A stretch of 64,000 bases of DNA from Aegilops tauschii subsp. strangulata (GCF_002575655.3 NC_053041.3:378307054-378371053), one strand, 5' to 3'; shown: positions 23,794 through 36,005, numbered from the stretch's first letter. Notes: generated by a model not told the origin, from the sequence alone. Made by a program: numbers and translations.

Positions 23794-24617
23794 ATGCTTA
23801 AAGTTTTGAAGTTATACTTGTTTTGCCTTCCTATGCTAGTTGATTCTTGTTCCTATAAATTATGTGTTCACAAAATCCCTAGGCATAGGAAGTGGGCTAG
23901 ATTCAAATGTGCTAGTCATATTCTTCATGATGCTTTCTTTATGTTTTAATTCTTTTCTTTTATGTGAGCATCATTGAAATCATCATGCCTAGCTAAAAGG
24001 CATTAAAGAAAAGCGCTTGTTGGGAGACAACCCGATATTTACCCTTACTGTTTTTGTGTGTTTACATGATTAAGCTACTATAGTAATCATGTTTTATAGC
24101 TTTTTGTTTCAATAAAGTGCCAAGTAAGATCTTTGGGAAGACTTGGGTGAGAGTTAATGTGATCTTGCTGTAAAAAACAGAAACTTTGCGCTCACGGGAT
24201 CAGCTACCATTTTTACGGAAGAGTGATTTTGAGTTGATTCTTTTTGCAGAAGATTAATAGAGAAATTCCTCACGTCCACCAATTTATCTCATAATTTTTG
24301 GAGTAGCAGAAGTATGGTTGCTGTTCAGATCATTACAGACTGTTCTGTTTCTGATAGATTCTGTTTTCATTGCATAGTTTGCTTGTTTTCTAGTTTCTAT
24401 GGCTTATATTTCTCAATATAAATTGTAGAAATGGTATGGTAACGTAGGCATTGTGTGAGAACAATTATTAACCTTGTCTTTGACAGTACCAAAGTGAATG
24501 GTTTACTCTTTATCATACTAACCTATCTCACGAAGTTCCGTTAAGTTTTGTGTGATTGAAGTTTTCAAGCTTTGAGTGAGATATCGATATGAGGAGAATA
24601 AGGAGTGGAAAGACCCT

Positions 24618-24707
24618 AAGCTTGGGGATTCCCAAGGCACCCCATGGTAATATTCAAGGAAGACTCAAGCGCCTAAGCTTGGGGATGCCGCGGAAGGCAT
24701 CCCCTCT
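24618..24707 (+). repeat. AthA hairpin pair 2 with polypurine-tract copies
   Basis: AAGCTTGGGGATTC at 24618 and AAGCTTGGGGATGC at 24675-24688. The second forms a 9-bp stem GGGGATGCC / GGCATCCCC with loop GCGGAA. The first keeps GGCACCCC downstream but has one mismatch (GATTCC) in its left arm. Confidence 0.85.
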
Positions 24708-26253
24708 TTCGTCTTCAAAACTATCGGTATACCTTACTCGGAGCTATATTTTTATTCGTCACATGATATGTGTTTTGCTTGGAGCGTATTTTCAATTTTA
24801 CTTATTGTTTGAATAAAATCATTGGATCTGAAATCTTGAATGAAAAATAATCCTCCCATGGCTAGTTAATTATTTGACTACTCAGTGTTCTTCACTTATA
24901 TCTTTTTGGAGTAGTTTGTCATTTACTCACGTGCTTCACATATATCCTATGAGTAAATGGTTGAATGAATTTAATATCATAAATCTGAATTTATATATGT
25001 TTCATATGCTTATACCATGGGGAGTAATGACTTCACACAGAATATAGGTAGTAAACTTATTGAAAGTTAGCAAACGCAAAATTGGTCACTTGAACAATTC
25101 ATGAAAGAATATTGAAGGAAGAGAGATTTCACATATAAACATACTATCTTGGACATATTTTGTAATTGTGAGCACTCATTAAAATATGACATGCTAAAAG
25201 GTTGATGTTGTACAAGGAAGACAACTTAATGGGTTACGTTTTCCTATATCCGAAACGTTATATTGTCTTGGATCATCCAACATGTTGGGATTGCCTTTCC
25301 CTCTCATGCTAGCCAAATTCTTTGCACCAAGTAGAAATACTACTTGTGCTTCCAAATATCCGTTAAACTAGTTTTGCCATGAGAGTCCACCATACCTACC
25401 TAAGGATTGAGTAAGATCCTTCAAATAAGTTGTCATCGGTGCATGCAATAAAAATTGCTCTCTAAATATGTATGATCTATTAGTGCAAAGAAAATAAGCT
25501 TTATACGAACTTGTGATAGGGAAGAAATAAAAGCGACGGACTGCATAATAAAGGTCTTTATCACAAGCGGCAATATAAAGTGACGTTCTTTTGCATTAAG
25601 ATTTTGTGCATCCAACCATAAAAGCGCATGACAACCTCTGCTTCCCTCTGCGAAGGGCCTATCTTTTACTTTTATCTTCTACCCTTATACTAGAGTCATG
25701 GTGATCATCACCTTTCCTTTTTACACTTTTTCCTTTGGCAAACACTTTGTGTTGGAGCGATCCAGATATATATATATCCACTTGGATGTAGGTTTTCATA
25801 AATTATTATTGTTGACATTACGCTTGAAGTAAAAGGTTGGGAGGCAAAACTATAAGCCCCTATCTTTCTCTATGTACGATTAAAACTTTGAACCCATAAA
25901 TATCACATGAGTGTTAGCAATTGTGAAAGATTAAATGATAGTTGAGTATGTGGAGTTTGCTGAATCAAAGCTCTTACATAGACCCTTCCAGAAAATAAGA
26001 TGAATTGCAATTGTTTGATGACTAAGAGCACTGTTTGTTAGTTTTCAAGAAAGTCTATGATCTATACTTTAACATGTGAATAGCTTGTTACTTGATCATG
26101 AAAAGTTTTATGAGATGAGTTACTGTTATGACATATAATGATGCTAGAAAAGGTGATTGAAATTATCATTGATCAAACTTGTGCACCTGCTAGCATTCAC
26201 ACTTCATAAATTATTTCTTTTATCATTTACCTACTCGAGGACGAGCATGAATT

Positions 26254-26267
26254 AAGCTTGGGGATGC
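26254..26267 (+). promoter_or_regulatory. AthA polypurine tract
   Basis: AAGCTTGGGGATGC sits directly against the 3' LTR start TGATACG. It is identical to the sequence that opens three of the four internal hairpins; the fourth, at 24618, differs by one base. Confidence 0.85.
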
Positions 26268-27826
26268 TGATACGTCTCCAACGTATCTATAATTTATGAA
26301 GTATTCATGCTATTATATTATCCATCTTAGATGTTTTATATGCATTTATATGATATTTAATATGATTTTTGGGACTAACCTATTAACCTAGAGCCCAGTG
26401 CCAGTTTCTGTTTTTTCCTTGTTTTTGAGTATCGCAGAAAAGGAATACCAAACGGAGTCCAATTGACGTGCCAATTTTTGATGATTTTTTATGGACCAAA
26501 AGAAGCCCCCGGAGTAAAAGAGTTGGGCCAGAAGAGTCCCGGGTTGTCCACGAGTGTGGGGGGCGCGCCCACCCCCCTAGGCGTGGGCCCCTATCTCGTG
26601 GACGACTCAGAGACCCCCCTGACGTGAGACCTACGCCAAAAATTCCTATAAATACAAAAACCTCCAGAAAATAACCTAGATCGGAAGTTCCGCCGCCGCA
26701 AGCCTCTGTAGCCACGAGAAATCAATCTAGGCCCTCTTTGGCACCCTGCCGGAGGGGGCCATCATCACCGGAGGCCATGGTCGAGGATCCCGGAGGGGCC
26801 ATCATCGCCATGAAGGCCAAGGACCAGAGGGAGAACCTCTCCCCATCTAGGGGGGAGGCCATGGAGGAGGAAGCATAAGGGGGAGAACCTCTCCTCCTCT
26901 CTCTCGGTGGCGCCGGAGTGCCATCGGGAGGGGAATCATCGCCGCGGTGATCGTCTTCATCAACATCACCACCATCATCACAATCCTCATCTCTTTTACG
27001 CGGTCCACTCTCCCGCACCCCGCTGTAATCCCTACTTGAACATGGTGCTTTATGCCACATATTATGATCCAATGATGTGTTGCCATCCTATGATGTTTTG
27101 AGTAGATATCCTTTGTCTTTGGGTTGATTGATGATCTAGATTGGTACTTGTTGTATGTTTTATTTTGATGCTGCTCTATTGTGCCCTCCGTGTCGCGCAA
27201 GCGTGAGGGATTCCCGCTGTAGGGTGTTGCAATACATTCATGATTCGCTTATAGTGGGTTGCTTGAGTGACAGAAGCATAAACCCAAGTAAGGGGGTTGT
27301 TGCGTATGGGATAAGCGGGACTTGATGCTTTAGTGCTTTGGTTGGGTTTTACCTTAATGATCTTTAGTAGTTGCAGATGCTTGCTAGAGTTCCAATCATA
27401 AGTGCATACGATCCAAGAAAAGAAAGTATGTTAGCTTATGGCTCTCCCTCATATGAAATTGCAATGACGACTACCAGTCTTGTTAACAATTGCCTAGGAT
27501 AATTCCGCACACCGACCCATCATTATTCCACACTCGCTATTTATATTATTCAGTAATATCTTCTAAATTTATGATAACAGCACCTACTTTTATGTTTTAG
27601 CTCTCCGATATCATGCAAAGTTATCCTCTTCATACCCACAACGTAGTTTTATTTCTTCTTTCTAGTTGGAAGCAAACGTTCGGTGTACGTAGAGTCGTAT
27701 TAGTGGCAGATAGGACTTGAGAGAATATTGATCTTACCTTTAGCTCCTTGTGGGTTCGACACTCCATACTTATCACTTCCACGATTGGGAATTGCTACGA
27801 TGATTCCCTGCACTTGGGGATTATCA
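26268..27826 (+). repeat. AthA 3' LTR
   Basis: This 1559-bp repeat matches 20750-22306. It ends against the right CCGGG duplication. Confidence 0.96.
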
Positions 27827-30542
27827 CCGGGCCATATGATTCGGATCATGTCCGGTATACCGTGTTTTCACCATGGCCTAGGCTTCTCGTGCACCCTCTC
27901 AACATGCCGATGCCTTCCACAGCTCAAGGCAAAGACGAGCTCCTTTGAATAGCTCCGCGAGCTCCCCCATTAGTCCTGGGTGGGACTCGGATGGCCATAA
28001 TGCCTTAGCCATACTCCTCATCACCTTCCGATCTTGCTCGTACACCTTGGATAACTCTGGCAGCAGGTCGCCTTGAAATCCGAATACTTCTCCTTCAGGC
28101 CGCCCCGTTAGTAAACCTACAGGAACAATCTCGTAAAACAACAATTTCCATCAAGGGGCCATATGAAAGATAGGTTAAAAGGGCATACTAAATATGCCGC
28201 CTTTCAGCTTTCTGTTTTCCTTCAAGGCATCCGACAGTTGGGCTCTTACGACCTTCAGTTCCTTGGCTTGCTGGATGTTGGTATCTTGTAGTTTGTTTTT
28301 CTCATTGATGGTCCGTGTCAACACATGTTGACCAGTGGCTTCTTGCCCTTCGGCATGTTCTTTAGCCGCCTCAGCAGCCTTTAGCCTCTCCTCCAATTGA
28401 TTTACCGACCCTGCCGCTGTTAAACAATGCACATTTAGAAATCATCGTTGCCGTAGAATTGTACTTTCCGGCAACGGTTGTACTTACCATTTGATGCCTT
28501 CTGGGATTTCTTAAAATCTTCCAGCTCGGCGGTGGCAACAGCTAGCTTGGTCTTGCATTCTTCAAGCTCCTGAGACAGCATGTTGTTCTTATCCGTGAGT
28601 ACCTGATTATACAACGATCCTTAAACCAGTTGCGCCAACTGGTTTAAGTCTCCGGGGCTACTGGCACATGATTATTGAATCTACACAAAGCCTTTACCCG
28701 CATATCCTTTGAAAGGTGGTATGTCGCTCCGGCAAGTCCATCTCGAGCAGCTCGGATATATGTGTCCGCATAGCTGAGGGTGTTGAACGCCTCTTCGGTG
28801 AAACTTGGTCGCGCATGGCCTCTTTCCGCCGTCGATGGACCATCGCGCTCTCTAGTTTGGAATTGGTGACAGATACATTATCTGAATCCTCGTGGAGGTG
28901 ACAATCCGGCGTGGCACCCGTACCAACTCTAGTCCCAGTGGTAGGGTCTGGAGCCGGATTGGCCGATGCATGGCTGGCGAGACCTCCGGATACCGTCCGG
29001 TGTACGCTCTTCCTGAAATATGGCACAGCGGAGCATGTCACAATCCAGCCTATTTGCTGAACTCTTTGGTGAATGAGGAGGCTCGGTAGTATCACCGCCC
29101 GCCTTTCTATTCAAAGACTCACCCCGCGCGAGCGTCGCCTTCTTGGAGGACGCCTTCGATACAGTTTGGCGGGACGAGCGCCGCCCCTTCGGAGCATGAG
29201 ATAGTGCGGTGGATGAGGCGCAACGGGAAAGCTCTTGTTGAAAAGATGTCTCCTGGGAACTTACGTGGGAGGAGGGGAGACGGACGGGATAATTGGCTGT
29301 GATGGCTACTTCTGTGCTGTTGTAGCTCGCCTGATAAAAGACCCCCTCCTTAAGCTCTATAAATATATCGGATCCTCTTCAAATCCGGGATCCAGGTCTC
29401 GAATATGGTCCTCCAGCTGCGGAGCGGGACTATGGATCCGTGCGACAATCTTTCTCCATTCCTGTTAAAAATAGTCAGATTAAGTTCAACTAAGCACGAC
29501 TCAGGAAGAGGATTGAATAAGGCTACTGATCGAAAGCTCACCCAGTTAGCAGGGTTGTACATGGAAAGACCTTCTTGGAATTTAAGGCGAGTAAAATCTT
29601 CTTTCTCCCCTTTGTAAAGGTCAGCCAACATGGCAGCCAAGGCGGCAAAGTTGTCCGGACCCTTGCGCCCATAGTGTGATGCGTCATCTTCCCCGTTGTA
29701 ATGCCACATGGGGAGTCCTCTGGATTGGAGTGGCTGAACGCCTCGCGTTATTGAAATCGCCATTACCTCAATTATAGATAGTCCGGATTGGGCGAGTATT
29801 TTTATCTTGCTCATTAGCTTTTTAATCTCCGCACTGTCTTCCTCCTCGAGGCTTCGGGGGCGCCAGTTGGTGCGCTTCTTTAACAGAGCGTTGGAAAATT
29901 CGGGAAGACCCCGTCGGATTGGGTCTGTAAGAACAACGTCTTCAATATAAAACCATTCTGATGGCCACTCTTCAGATGCCTTCTTCGGAGTGCCGGACAG
30001 TATCCTATTCCGGCTACGCACCATACTTCGGCACCTCCCACCTCGAATATGGATCCCTTTTGGGAGCGGGGGACGAGGCAAAAAAATTTCATCCATAACT
30101 CAAAATGGGCCTCGCAGCCTAGGAACAGCTCGCAAAGAGCGACGAAGCCCGCGATGTGCAGAATGGAGCCCGGCGTGAGATTGTGCAATTGGAGGCCATA
30201 ATACTCCAGGAGACCTCGGAGGAAAGGGTGGATTGGAAATCCAGCGCCCCTTAATAGGAAGGAAAGGAAGCACACTCAATCCACTTCAGAAGGATTGGGG
30301 AAGTTTTCCGCCAGGGCTTCGCCATTGCTGGAAGTTAATCCCGCCCGAACGGGGACTAGATCCGCGGGAGGGAGATACCCCTGTATCTGAAGCTTAGTCA
30401 GCTGGGCGTGGGATACTGAGCAGCTCTCCCAATCGCCTTTTTGAGGGCCGTGGGGGCGTGAGGAAGAACTGGGTGCGTCAGTCATGTTTGCGCGGTTTCC
30501 TATGGCAAGCTCTAAGGATTTTTGCCTGGTGTGGGATGGCAT
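27827..30542 (-). pseudogene. TatA antisense accessory gene (aORF), main part
   Basis: On the minus strand the gene starts near 30542 or, matching TatB better, at the Met near 30485 (MTDAPSSSSRPHGPQKGDW). The N-terminal domain follows in shifted frames: LRGAGFPIHPFLRGLLEYYG, LCELFLGCEAHFELWMKFF and WPSEWFYIEDVVLTDPIRRG. A donor site after codons for Pro-Ala-Asn-Trp (about 29548, TGG/GTGAGC) is at the same codon as the first TatB intron. Middle exons (29095-28694, 28432-28175) contain charged coiled-coil stretches (EERLKAAEAAKEHAEG). The last exon (28144-27827) has GDLLPELSKVYEQDRKVM and is cut by AthA; its end is at 20622-20749. Frameshifts show decay. No function is known. Confidence 0.8.
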
Positions 30543-30895
30543 CTAGGATCCAATCTCCTTAAATAGACGCCTTCCCTACAAAGTCAGGGTGTTATCTATA
30601 AAAACACTTGGACCCTTCGTATTCGTCTAACACGTGGAAGCCGAGGCGACGGTGGCGCAGAAGCTGAAGGGTATGATATTTAATGTAAAGCCGAAGTTAT
30701 CCAAAGTATCATGGAGGGCCCACCTTACAAAGCCGAGGATATGAAGCCGGATACTGCGTCGTCGTTGGAAAGCCGAATACAACTCTTTTGTTCAATTTAC
30801 TTTGGAGTATTCGGAAGAGGAGGAACCCGCCTTGCAATGCCAAAGACAATCTGCACGCCGGACACGTCATCATTGAAGCCTGGTTCGGGGGCTAC
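30543..30895. other. TatA leader of antisense gene and polypurine tract
   Basis: Some 350 bp between the antisense-gene start and the 3' LTR. It ends in the plus-strand polypurine tract GGTTCGGGGGCTAC (30882-30895). No domain-bearing ORF is present. Confidence 0.6.
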
Positions 30896-31368
30896 TGAGG
30901 GAGTCCTGGATTAGCGGGTCCCCGAGCATCCGGGCTATGTTACATGGGCTGGACTGATGGGTCGTAAAGATACGAGATTGAAGGCCTTCCCCCGTGTCCG
31001 GATGGGACTCTCCTTTGCGTGGATTGCAAGCGTGGCGTTCGGATATGAAACTTCCTTTCTCTGTAAACCGACTCTGTACAACCCTAGCCCCCTCTTGTGT
31101 CTATATAAACTGGAGGGTTTAGTCCATAGAGATCATCAGAATTCATACAGGCTAGACATCTATGGTTTAGTCATTACAATCTCGAGGTAGATCAACTCTT
31201 GTAACCCCTATACTCATCATAGTCAATCCAGCAGGAAGTAGGGTATTACCTCCCTTAATAGGGCCCGAACCTGGGTAAACATCGTGTCCCCCGCCTCTTG
31301 TTACCTTCAATCCACAGACGCACAGTTCGGGACCCCCTACCCGAGATCGGCCGATTTTAACACCGACA
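30896..31368 (+). repeat. TatA 3' LTR
   Basis: This 473-bp LTR starts TGAGGGAGTCCTGGATTAG and ends AACACCGACA, related to the TatB LTR read on its own strand. A TATA box (CTATATAAAC, 31101-31110) is present. The partner LTR is outside the window, so its boundaries rest on the TatB comparison and on the copia frame that resumes next to it. Confidence 0.92.
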
Positions 31369-32406
31369 CCTGTGTTTACAAGAAAGTGAGTGGGAGTTCT
31401 GTAGCATTTCTAATATTATATGTAGATGACATATTGTTGATTGGAAATGATACTGAATTTCTGAATAGCATAATTTAAAGGTTACTTGAATAAGAATTTT
31501 TCAATGAAAGACCCCGGTGAAGCTGCTTATATATTGGGCATCAAGATCTATAGAGATAGATCAAGACGCTTAATTGGACTTTCACAAAGCACATACCTTG
31601 ATAAAGTTTTGAAGAAGTTCAAAATGGATCAGTCAAAGAAAGGATTCTTGCCTGTGTTACAAGGTGTGAAGTTGAGTCAGACTCAATGCCCGACCACTGC
31701 AGAAGATAGCGAGAAAATGAAAGTCATTCCCTATGCTTCAGCCATAGGTTCTATCATGTATGCAATGCTGTGTACCAGACCTGATGTGTGCCTTGCTATT
31801 AGTTTAGCAGGGAGGTACCAAAGTAATCCAGGAGTGGATCACTAGACAGTGGTCAAGAACATCCTGAAATACCTGAAAAGGACTAAGGATATGTTTCTCG
31901 TTTATGGAGGTGACAAAGAGCTTGTCATAAACGGTTATGTTGATGCAAGCTTTGACACTGATCCGGATGACTCTAAGTCACAAACCGGATATGTATTTAT
32001 ATTGAATGGTGGAGCTGTCAGTTGGTGCAGTTCCAAGCAGAGCGTCGTGGCGGGATCTATGTGTGAAGCGGAGTACATAGCTGCTTCGGAAGCAGGAAAT
32101 GAAGGAGTCTGGATGAAGGAGTTCATATCCGATCTAGGTGTAATACCTAGTGCATCGGGTCCAATGAAAATCTTTTGTGACAATAATGGAGCAATTGCCT
32201 TGGCGAAGGAATCCAGATTTCACAAGTGAACCAAACAAATCAAGAGACGCCTCAAGTCCATCCGCGATCAAGTCAAGGAGGGAGACCCAGAGATTTGCAA
32301 GATACATATGGATCTGAATATTGCAGACCCATTGACTAAGCCTCTCTCACGAGCAAAACATGATCAGCACCAAGACTCCATGGGTGTTAGAATCATTACT
32401 ATGTAA
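31369..32406 (+). pseudogene. Copia pol: end of reverse transcriptase and RNase H
   Basis: The fragment opens VYKKVSGSSVAFLILYVDD, including the catalytic YVDD near 31420. A shifted frame 31486-31845 reads FSMKDPGEAAYILGIKIYRD. The RNase H part (31849-32229) has GYVDASFDTDPDDSKSQTGY, SSKQSVVAGSMCEAEYIAAS and FCDNNGAIALAKE, the copia arrangement. Coding continues past a TGA at 32227 to NIADPLTKPLSRAKH and stops at 32404-32406. Frame changes near 31475 and stops near 31843 and 32227 inactivate it. Confidence 0.95.
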
Positions 32407-32427
32407 TCTAGATTATTGACTCTAGTG

Positions 32428-32439
32428 CAAGTGGGAGAC
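32428..32439 (+). promoter_or_regulatory. Copia polypurine tract
   Basis: CAAGTGGGAGAC directly precedes the LTR. It is the plus-strand primer site expected for BARE-like elements. Confidence 0.75.
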
Positions 32440-34175
32440 TGAAGGAAGCATGCCCTAGAGGCAATAATAAAGTTGTTATTTATATTTCCTTATATCATGA
32501 TAAATGCTTATTATTCATGCTAGAATTGCATTAACCGGAAACTTGGTACATGTGTGAATACATAGACAAACAGAGTGTCCCTAGTATGCCTCTACTAGAC
32601 TAGCTCGTTAATCAAAGATGGTTAAGTTTCCTGACCATAGACATGTGTTGTCATTTGATGAACAGGATCACATCATTAGAGAATGATGTGATGGAAAAGA
32701 CCCATCCATTAGCTTAGCATTATGATCGTTTAGTTTTATTGCTATTGCTTTCTTCATGACTTATACATGTTCCTCTGACTATGAGATTATGCAACCCCCA
32801 AATACCGGAGGAACACCTTGTGTGCTATAAAATGTCACAACGTAACTGGGTGATTATAAAGATGCTCTACAGGTGTCTCCGATGGTGTTTGTTGAGTTGG
32901 CATAGATCGAGATTAGGATTTGTCACTCCGTGTATCGGAGAGGTATCTCTGGGCCCTCTCGGTAATGCACATCACTATGAGCCTTGCAAGCAATGTGTCT
33001 AATGAGTTAGTCACGGGATGATGCATTACAGAACAAGTAAAGAGACTTACCGGTAACGAGGTTGAACTAGGTATGGTGATACCGACGATCGAATCTCGGG
33101 CAAGTAACATACCGATGACAAAGGGAACAACGTATGTTGTTATTCGGTTTGACCGATAAAGATCTTCATAGAATATGTAGGAGCCAATATGAGCATCCAG
33201 GTTCCGCTATTGGTTATTGACCGGAGATGTGTCTCGGCCATGTCTACATAGTTCTCGAACCCGTAGGGTCCACACGCTTAACGTTCGATGATGATTTGTA
33301 TTATGAGTTATGTGATTTGATGACCGAAGTTTGTTCGGAGTCCCAGATGAGATCACGGACATGACGAGGAGCCTCGAAATGGTCTAGAGGTGAAGATTCA
33401 TATATTGGAAGGTTATATTCGGACACCGGAATGGTTTCGGGAAGTATCGGATAAGTTTCGGAGTACCGGGGGTTACCGGACCCCCCCCGGATGTTAATGG
33501 GCCACACATGGGCCTTAGTGGAGGAGAGAGGGCCGGCCAGGGAGGTGCCCCCCTTGCCAATCCGAATTGGACGAAGGGTGGGGGCGGCGCCCCCCTTTCC
33601 CTCTCCTACTCCTCCTCTCTTTTCCCTCTTTGCTATTCCGAAAAAGGAAAAAGGAGAGGGGAATCCTACCTGGACTAGGGAGTCCTAGTAGGACTCCCCA
33701 CACTTGGCGCGACCCCCTTGGGCCGGCCACCTCTCCTCCCCCCTTTATATACATGGGAGGGGGGCACCCCAAAGACACACCAAGCCTTCTCTTAGCCATG
33801 TGCGGTGCCCCCCTCCACAGTTACACACCTCAGTCATATCGTCGTAGTGCTTAGGCGAAGCCCTGCGCCAGTAACATCATCATCACCGTCGCCACGCCAT
33901 CGTGCTGATGGAACTCTCCCTCGTCCTCAACTGGATCAAGAGCACGAGGGACGTCATCGAGCTGAACATGTGCTGAACGTGGAGGTGCCGTAGGTTCGGT
34001 GCTTGGATCGGTTTGATCGCGAAGACGTTCGACTACATCAACCGCGTTACTAAACGCTTCCGCTTTCGGTCTACGAGGATACGTGGACACACTCTCCCCG
34101 CTCGTTGCTATGCTTCTCCTAGATAGATCTTGCGTGATCGTAGGAAAAAAAATTGAAATATTGTGTTCCCCAACA
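32440..34175 (+). repeat. Copia 3' LTR
   Basis: This 1.74-kb LTR begins TGAAGGAAGC and ends TCCCCAACA. Related LTRs begin TGTTGG, the inverse of CCAACA, so the left end appears mutated. A TATA-like CTTTATATACATGG lies at about 33743. No gene is present. Confidence 0.9.
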
Positions 34176-36005
34176 TGCCTGTGGGCAACCGCGCCCCTCG
34201 CCGCTCTGCCTCCCTGGTGGCTAGCGCCGCCACCGACCCTGCCGCCCATGAATAGCAAGACTCGTCGCTGCCTCCGTCTGTGCAGTGCGATGGCCGCACC
34301 ACAACTCCATCTCCCACTCTGGCCATGGCAACATCTTCCCATGTTCGACGTTGGCTAGCGAACGCGCAGGCTGCGCTGCTCATGGCGCGTGAGCTCCTGT
34401 GCTATTGTCCGGCCAATGACCTCTATGAGGACTGGCCGCTTGGCTGCATCGCCGAGCTCGTCAGCGCCGCTGGAGAGGCTCCTGCGTCGTCTCATTCGCT
34501 GCTTCCCCCACCATCTTAGGCGGGCGAAGTGGCCCACGGCGCACCTCCTCCTCCTCCTCGGCACGACGTCGTCCCCGAGCCCAGGCGTGAGGCACCCCAG
34601 CGCGACCCGCCATGCAGGGCGCCGGCGCGTGATGAAGAAAGCTGCCAGGTGGTGCAGCGGCCTCAAGGAGAGGCACGTGCGTTCCCAGCACCGCCACGTC
34701 AAGACCGTGTGCCGCCAGAGGCGGCAGCACGCGGGCGTCAAGATCAGGCTCCCCCTTTGCGGCAGGCCCCGGTGAGCGCGGCAGGATGCTGTGCGTTCAC
34801 CCCAGAGCTGCGCCACGTCGTCTGCCCCGACAAGTTCAAGCCGGATCTGCCTCCATGCTACGGTGGCACCCCCAACCCAACTGAGTTCCTCCAGCTCTAC
34901 GAGATGAGCGTTGAGGCGGCGAACGGTGGCGAGAAGGTCATGGCGGACTTGCTTCCCATGGCCCTCTAGGATGGCACACGCTCATGGGTCCTGAACCTTC
35001 CAGTAGGGTCGATCTCCTCTTGGGACAAGCTGCGCGAGCACTTCATCACCAACTTCCAGGGCACTCGTGACCGCGCTCTCGCAGCAGGTGACCTACGTTG
35101 CATCAAGCAGCAGCCAGGGGAGGCCTTGCACAAATACATACAATGCTTCACCAACGTTCGCCTCAAGATCCCTAAGGTGTCAGACGAGGCCATCATTTCA
35201 GCGTTCACTGATGGCGTTCGGGATGTCAAGATGAAGGAAGAACTCGCCATACACAAGGACCTATGCTCGGCTCTGGAGATGTTCAACATGGTAACCAGAT
35301 GCGCGAGAGCAGAGGAAGGTCGCCTCTTCCTCCTTGAGCTCCCGGAGGCCGACCCTGAAGACAAGAAGGCCAAGGCCAAGGACGTGAAGCGCAAGGGCCC
35401 GGCTATGCTCGTGGCCAGACCTGCGATGAAGCGTGGCTACAATCACCCCGAATCCTCCAATGGCAGCCGCCCGTTCTGCGTCTTCCACAATGTCCACAGC
35501 CACAACACCAACGACTGCCAAGAGCTTAGGGCTATCCGCGACGGGCGCCTTGGCCGCCGCCCTAAGCACAACGACCGTGGCTATGGCCGAGGAGGGCACC
35601 GCGCTGGAGGCCATTGGGACAACCACGACCCCTGCCATGACTCGCGCGATCAGCCTCGCGAGGACCGCTGGCAGGGCCAGCCTCGCGATGGCCCCTGGAG
35701 GGACCAGCTTCATGAGGACCGACCTTAGGGCAACACCGGTCTCCCTCCATTGTCGCCACCACCAAGGAGGAACGACGACCACCGCCAAGACGATGGGGTT
35801 GGGGGCTTCCAAGCGCCTCACGCCATTGCCTGCATTCTGGGTGGTGCTCAGGCCCCCGCCTCTCATTGCATCTTCAAGCAGTTTGCTCATGAGGTGAACA
35901 CGGCCCTCCCCAAGCTCAAGGCGACACGTCCCCTCAGCTGGTCCAAGTACACCATCACCTTTGACTCTACGGATCAGCTCAAGTGCGCAGCCATCACTGG
36001 CGCAC
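34176..36005 (+). pseudogene. TatE gag
   Basis: Gag forms the virus-like particle. The N-terminal region (about 34280-34520) has RRWLANAQAALLMARELLC and DWPLGCIAELVSAAGEA. The central capsid domain begins FTPELRHVVCPDKFKPDLP, passes a TAG at 34967 and continues DGTRSWVLNLP, REHFITNFQGTRDRALAAGD and PGEALHKYIQCFTNVRLKIP, the Retrotrans_gag pattern. A CX2HX4HX4C zinc motif (FCVFHNVHSHNTNDC) lies near 35476, followed by an Arg/Asp/His-rich tail. Stops near 34518, 34967 and 35726 break the frame. It continues into the protease after TatC. Confidence 0.9.

Larger units (their letters stand above)
22337..26267 (+). other. AthA internal region without gag-pol
   Basis: This AT-rich sequence holds two diverged copies of one module. 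Each has a 'CAGATT/CAGATC ATTACAGACTGT' segment (near 22860 and 24328), a 'tctcac-aagtt' segment (near 23060 and 24530), and a pair of polypurine-like hairpins (23141-23225 and 24618-24705). One short ORF lies at 23581-23793. From 24830 to 26250 I see only AT-rich unassigned sequence. AthB shares the same module at 48700-49450 in the opposite orientation. Confidence 0.75.
20750..27826 (+). mobile_element. AthA: Athila-type non-autonomous LTR retrotransposon (Sabrina/WHAM-like)
   Basis: LTRs of 1557 bp (20750-22306) and 1559 bp (26268-27826) both start TGATACGTCTCCAACG and end GGGGATTATCA. I count about 50 substitutions between them (near 3%, by eye). CCGGG at 20745-20749 and 27827-27831 is a perfect target duplication. 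The 3.96-kb interior has a tRNA-Asp-type primer site and a polypurine tract but no gag, protease, RT or integrase, so it would depend on proteins from another element. The family name rests on LTR resemblance recalled from Triticeae elements. Confidence 0.95.
1..31368 (+). mobile_element. TatA: Tat-lineage Ty3/gypsy LTR retrotransposon, 5' end outside window, three nested insertions
   Basis: Pieces of one plus-strand element can be followed through the insertions: RT (1-312), RT, RNase H and integrase zinc finger (7079-8769), integrase core (18765-19773), spacer (19774-20621), an antisense accessory gene (20622-20749 and 27827-30542), polypurine tract and 3' LTR (30896-31368). The pieces join exactly once the LINE, TatB and AthA are removed with their target duplications. 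The 5' LTR, gag and protease lie left of the window. The antisense gene between pol and the 3' LTR and the absence of a chromodomain point to the Tat lineage. The element sits in a copia element, and CCTGT at 31369-31373 should be the right copy of its target duplication. Confidence 0.9.
31369..34175 (+). mobile_element. Ty1/copia retrotransposon, 3' part (BARE/WIS/Angela-like)
   Basis: RT end, RNase H, polypurine tract and a complete 3' LTR are visible. The 5' LTR, gag, integrase and most of RT lie left of the window, beyond TatA, which is inserted in the RT. The LTR strongly recalls Triticeae BARE/WIS/Angela LTRs (GCCCTAGAGGCAATAATAAA near its start). The next five bases, TGCCT (34176-34180), should be its target duplication within TatE. 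Confidence 0.93.

Noticed and set aside
33515..33854. Pro-rich ORFs on both strands
   Set aside because: Low-complexity G/C-rich part of the copia LTR.
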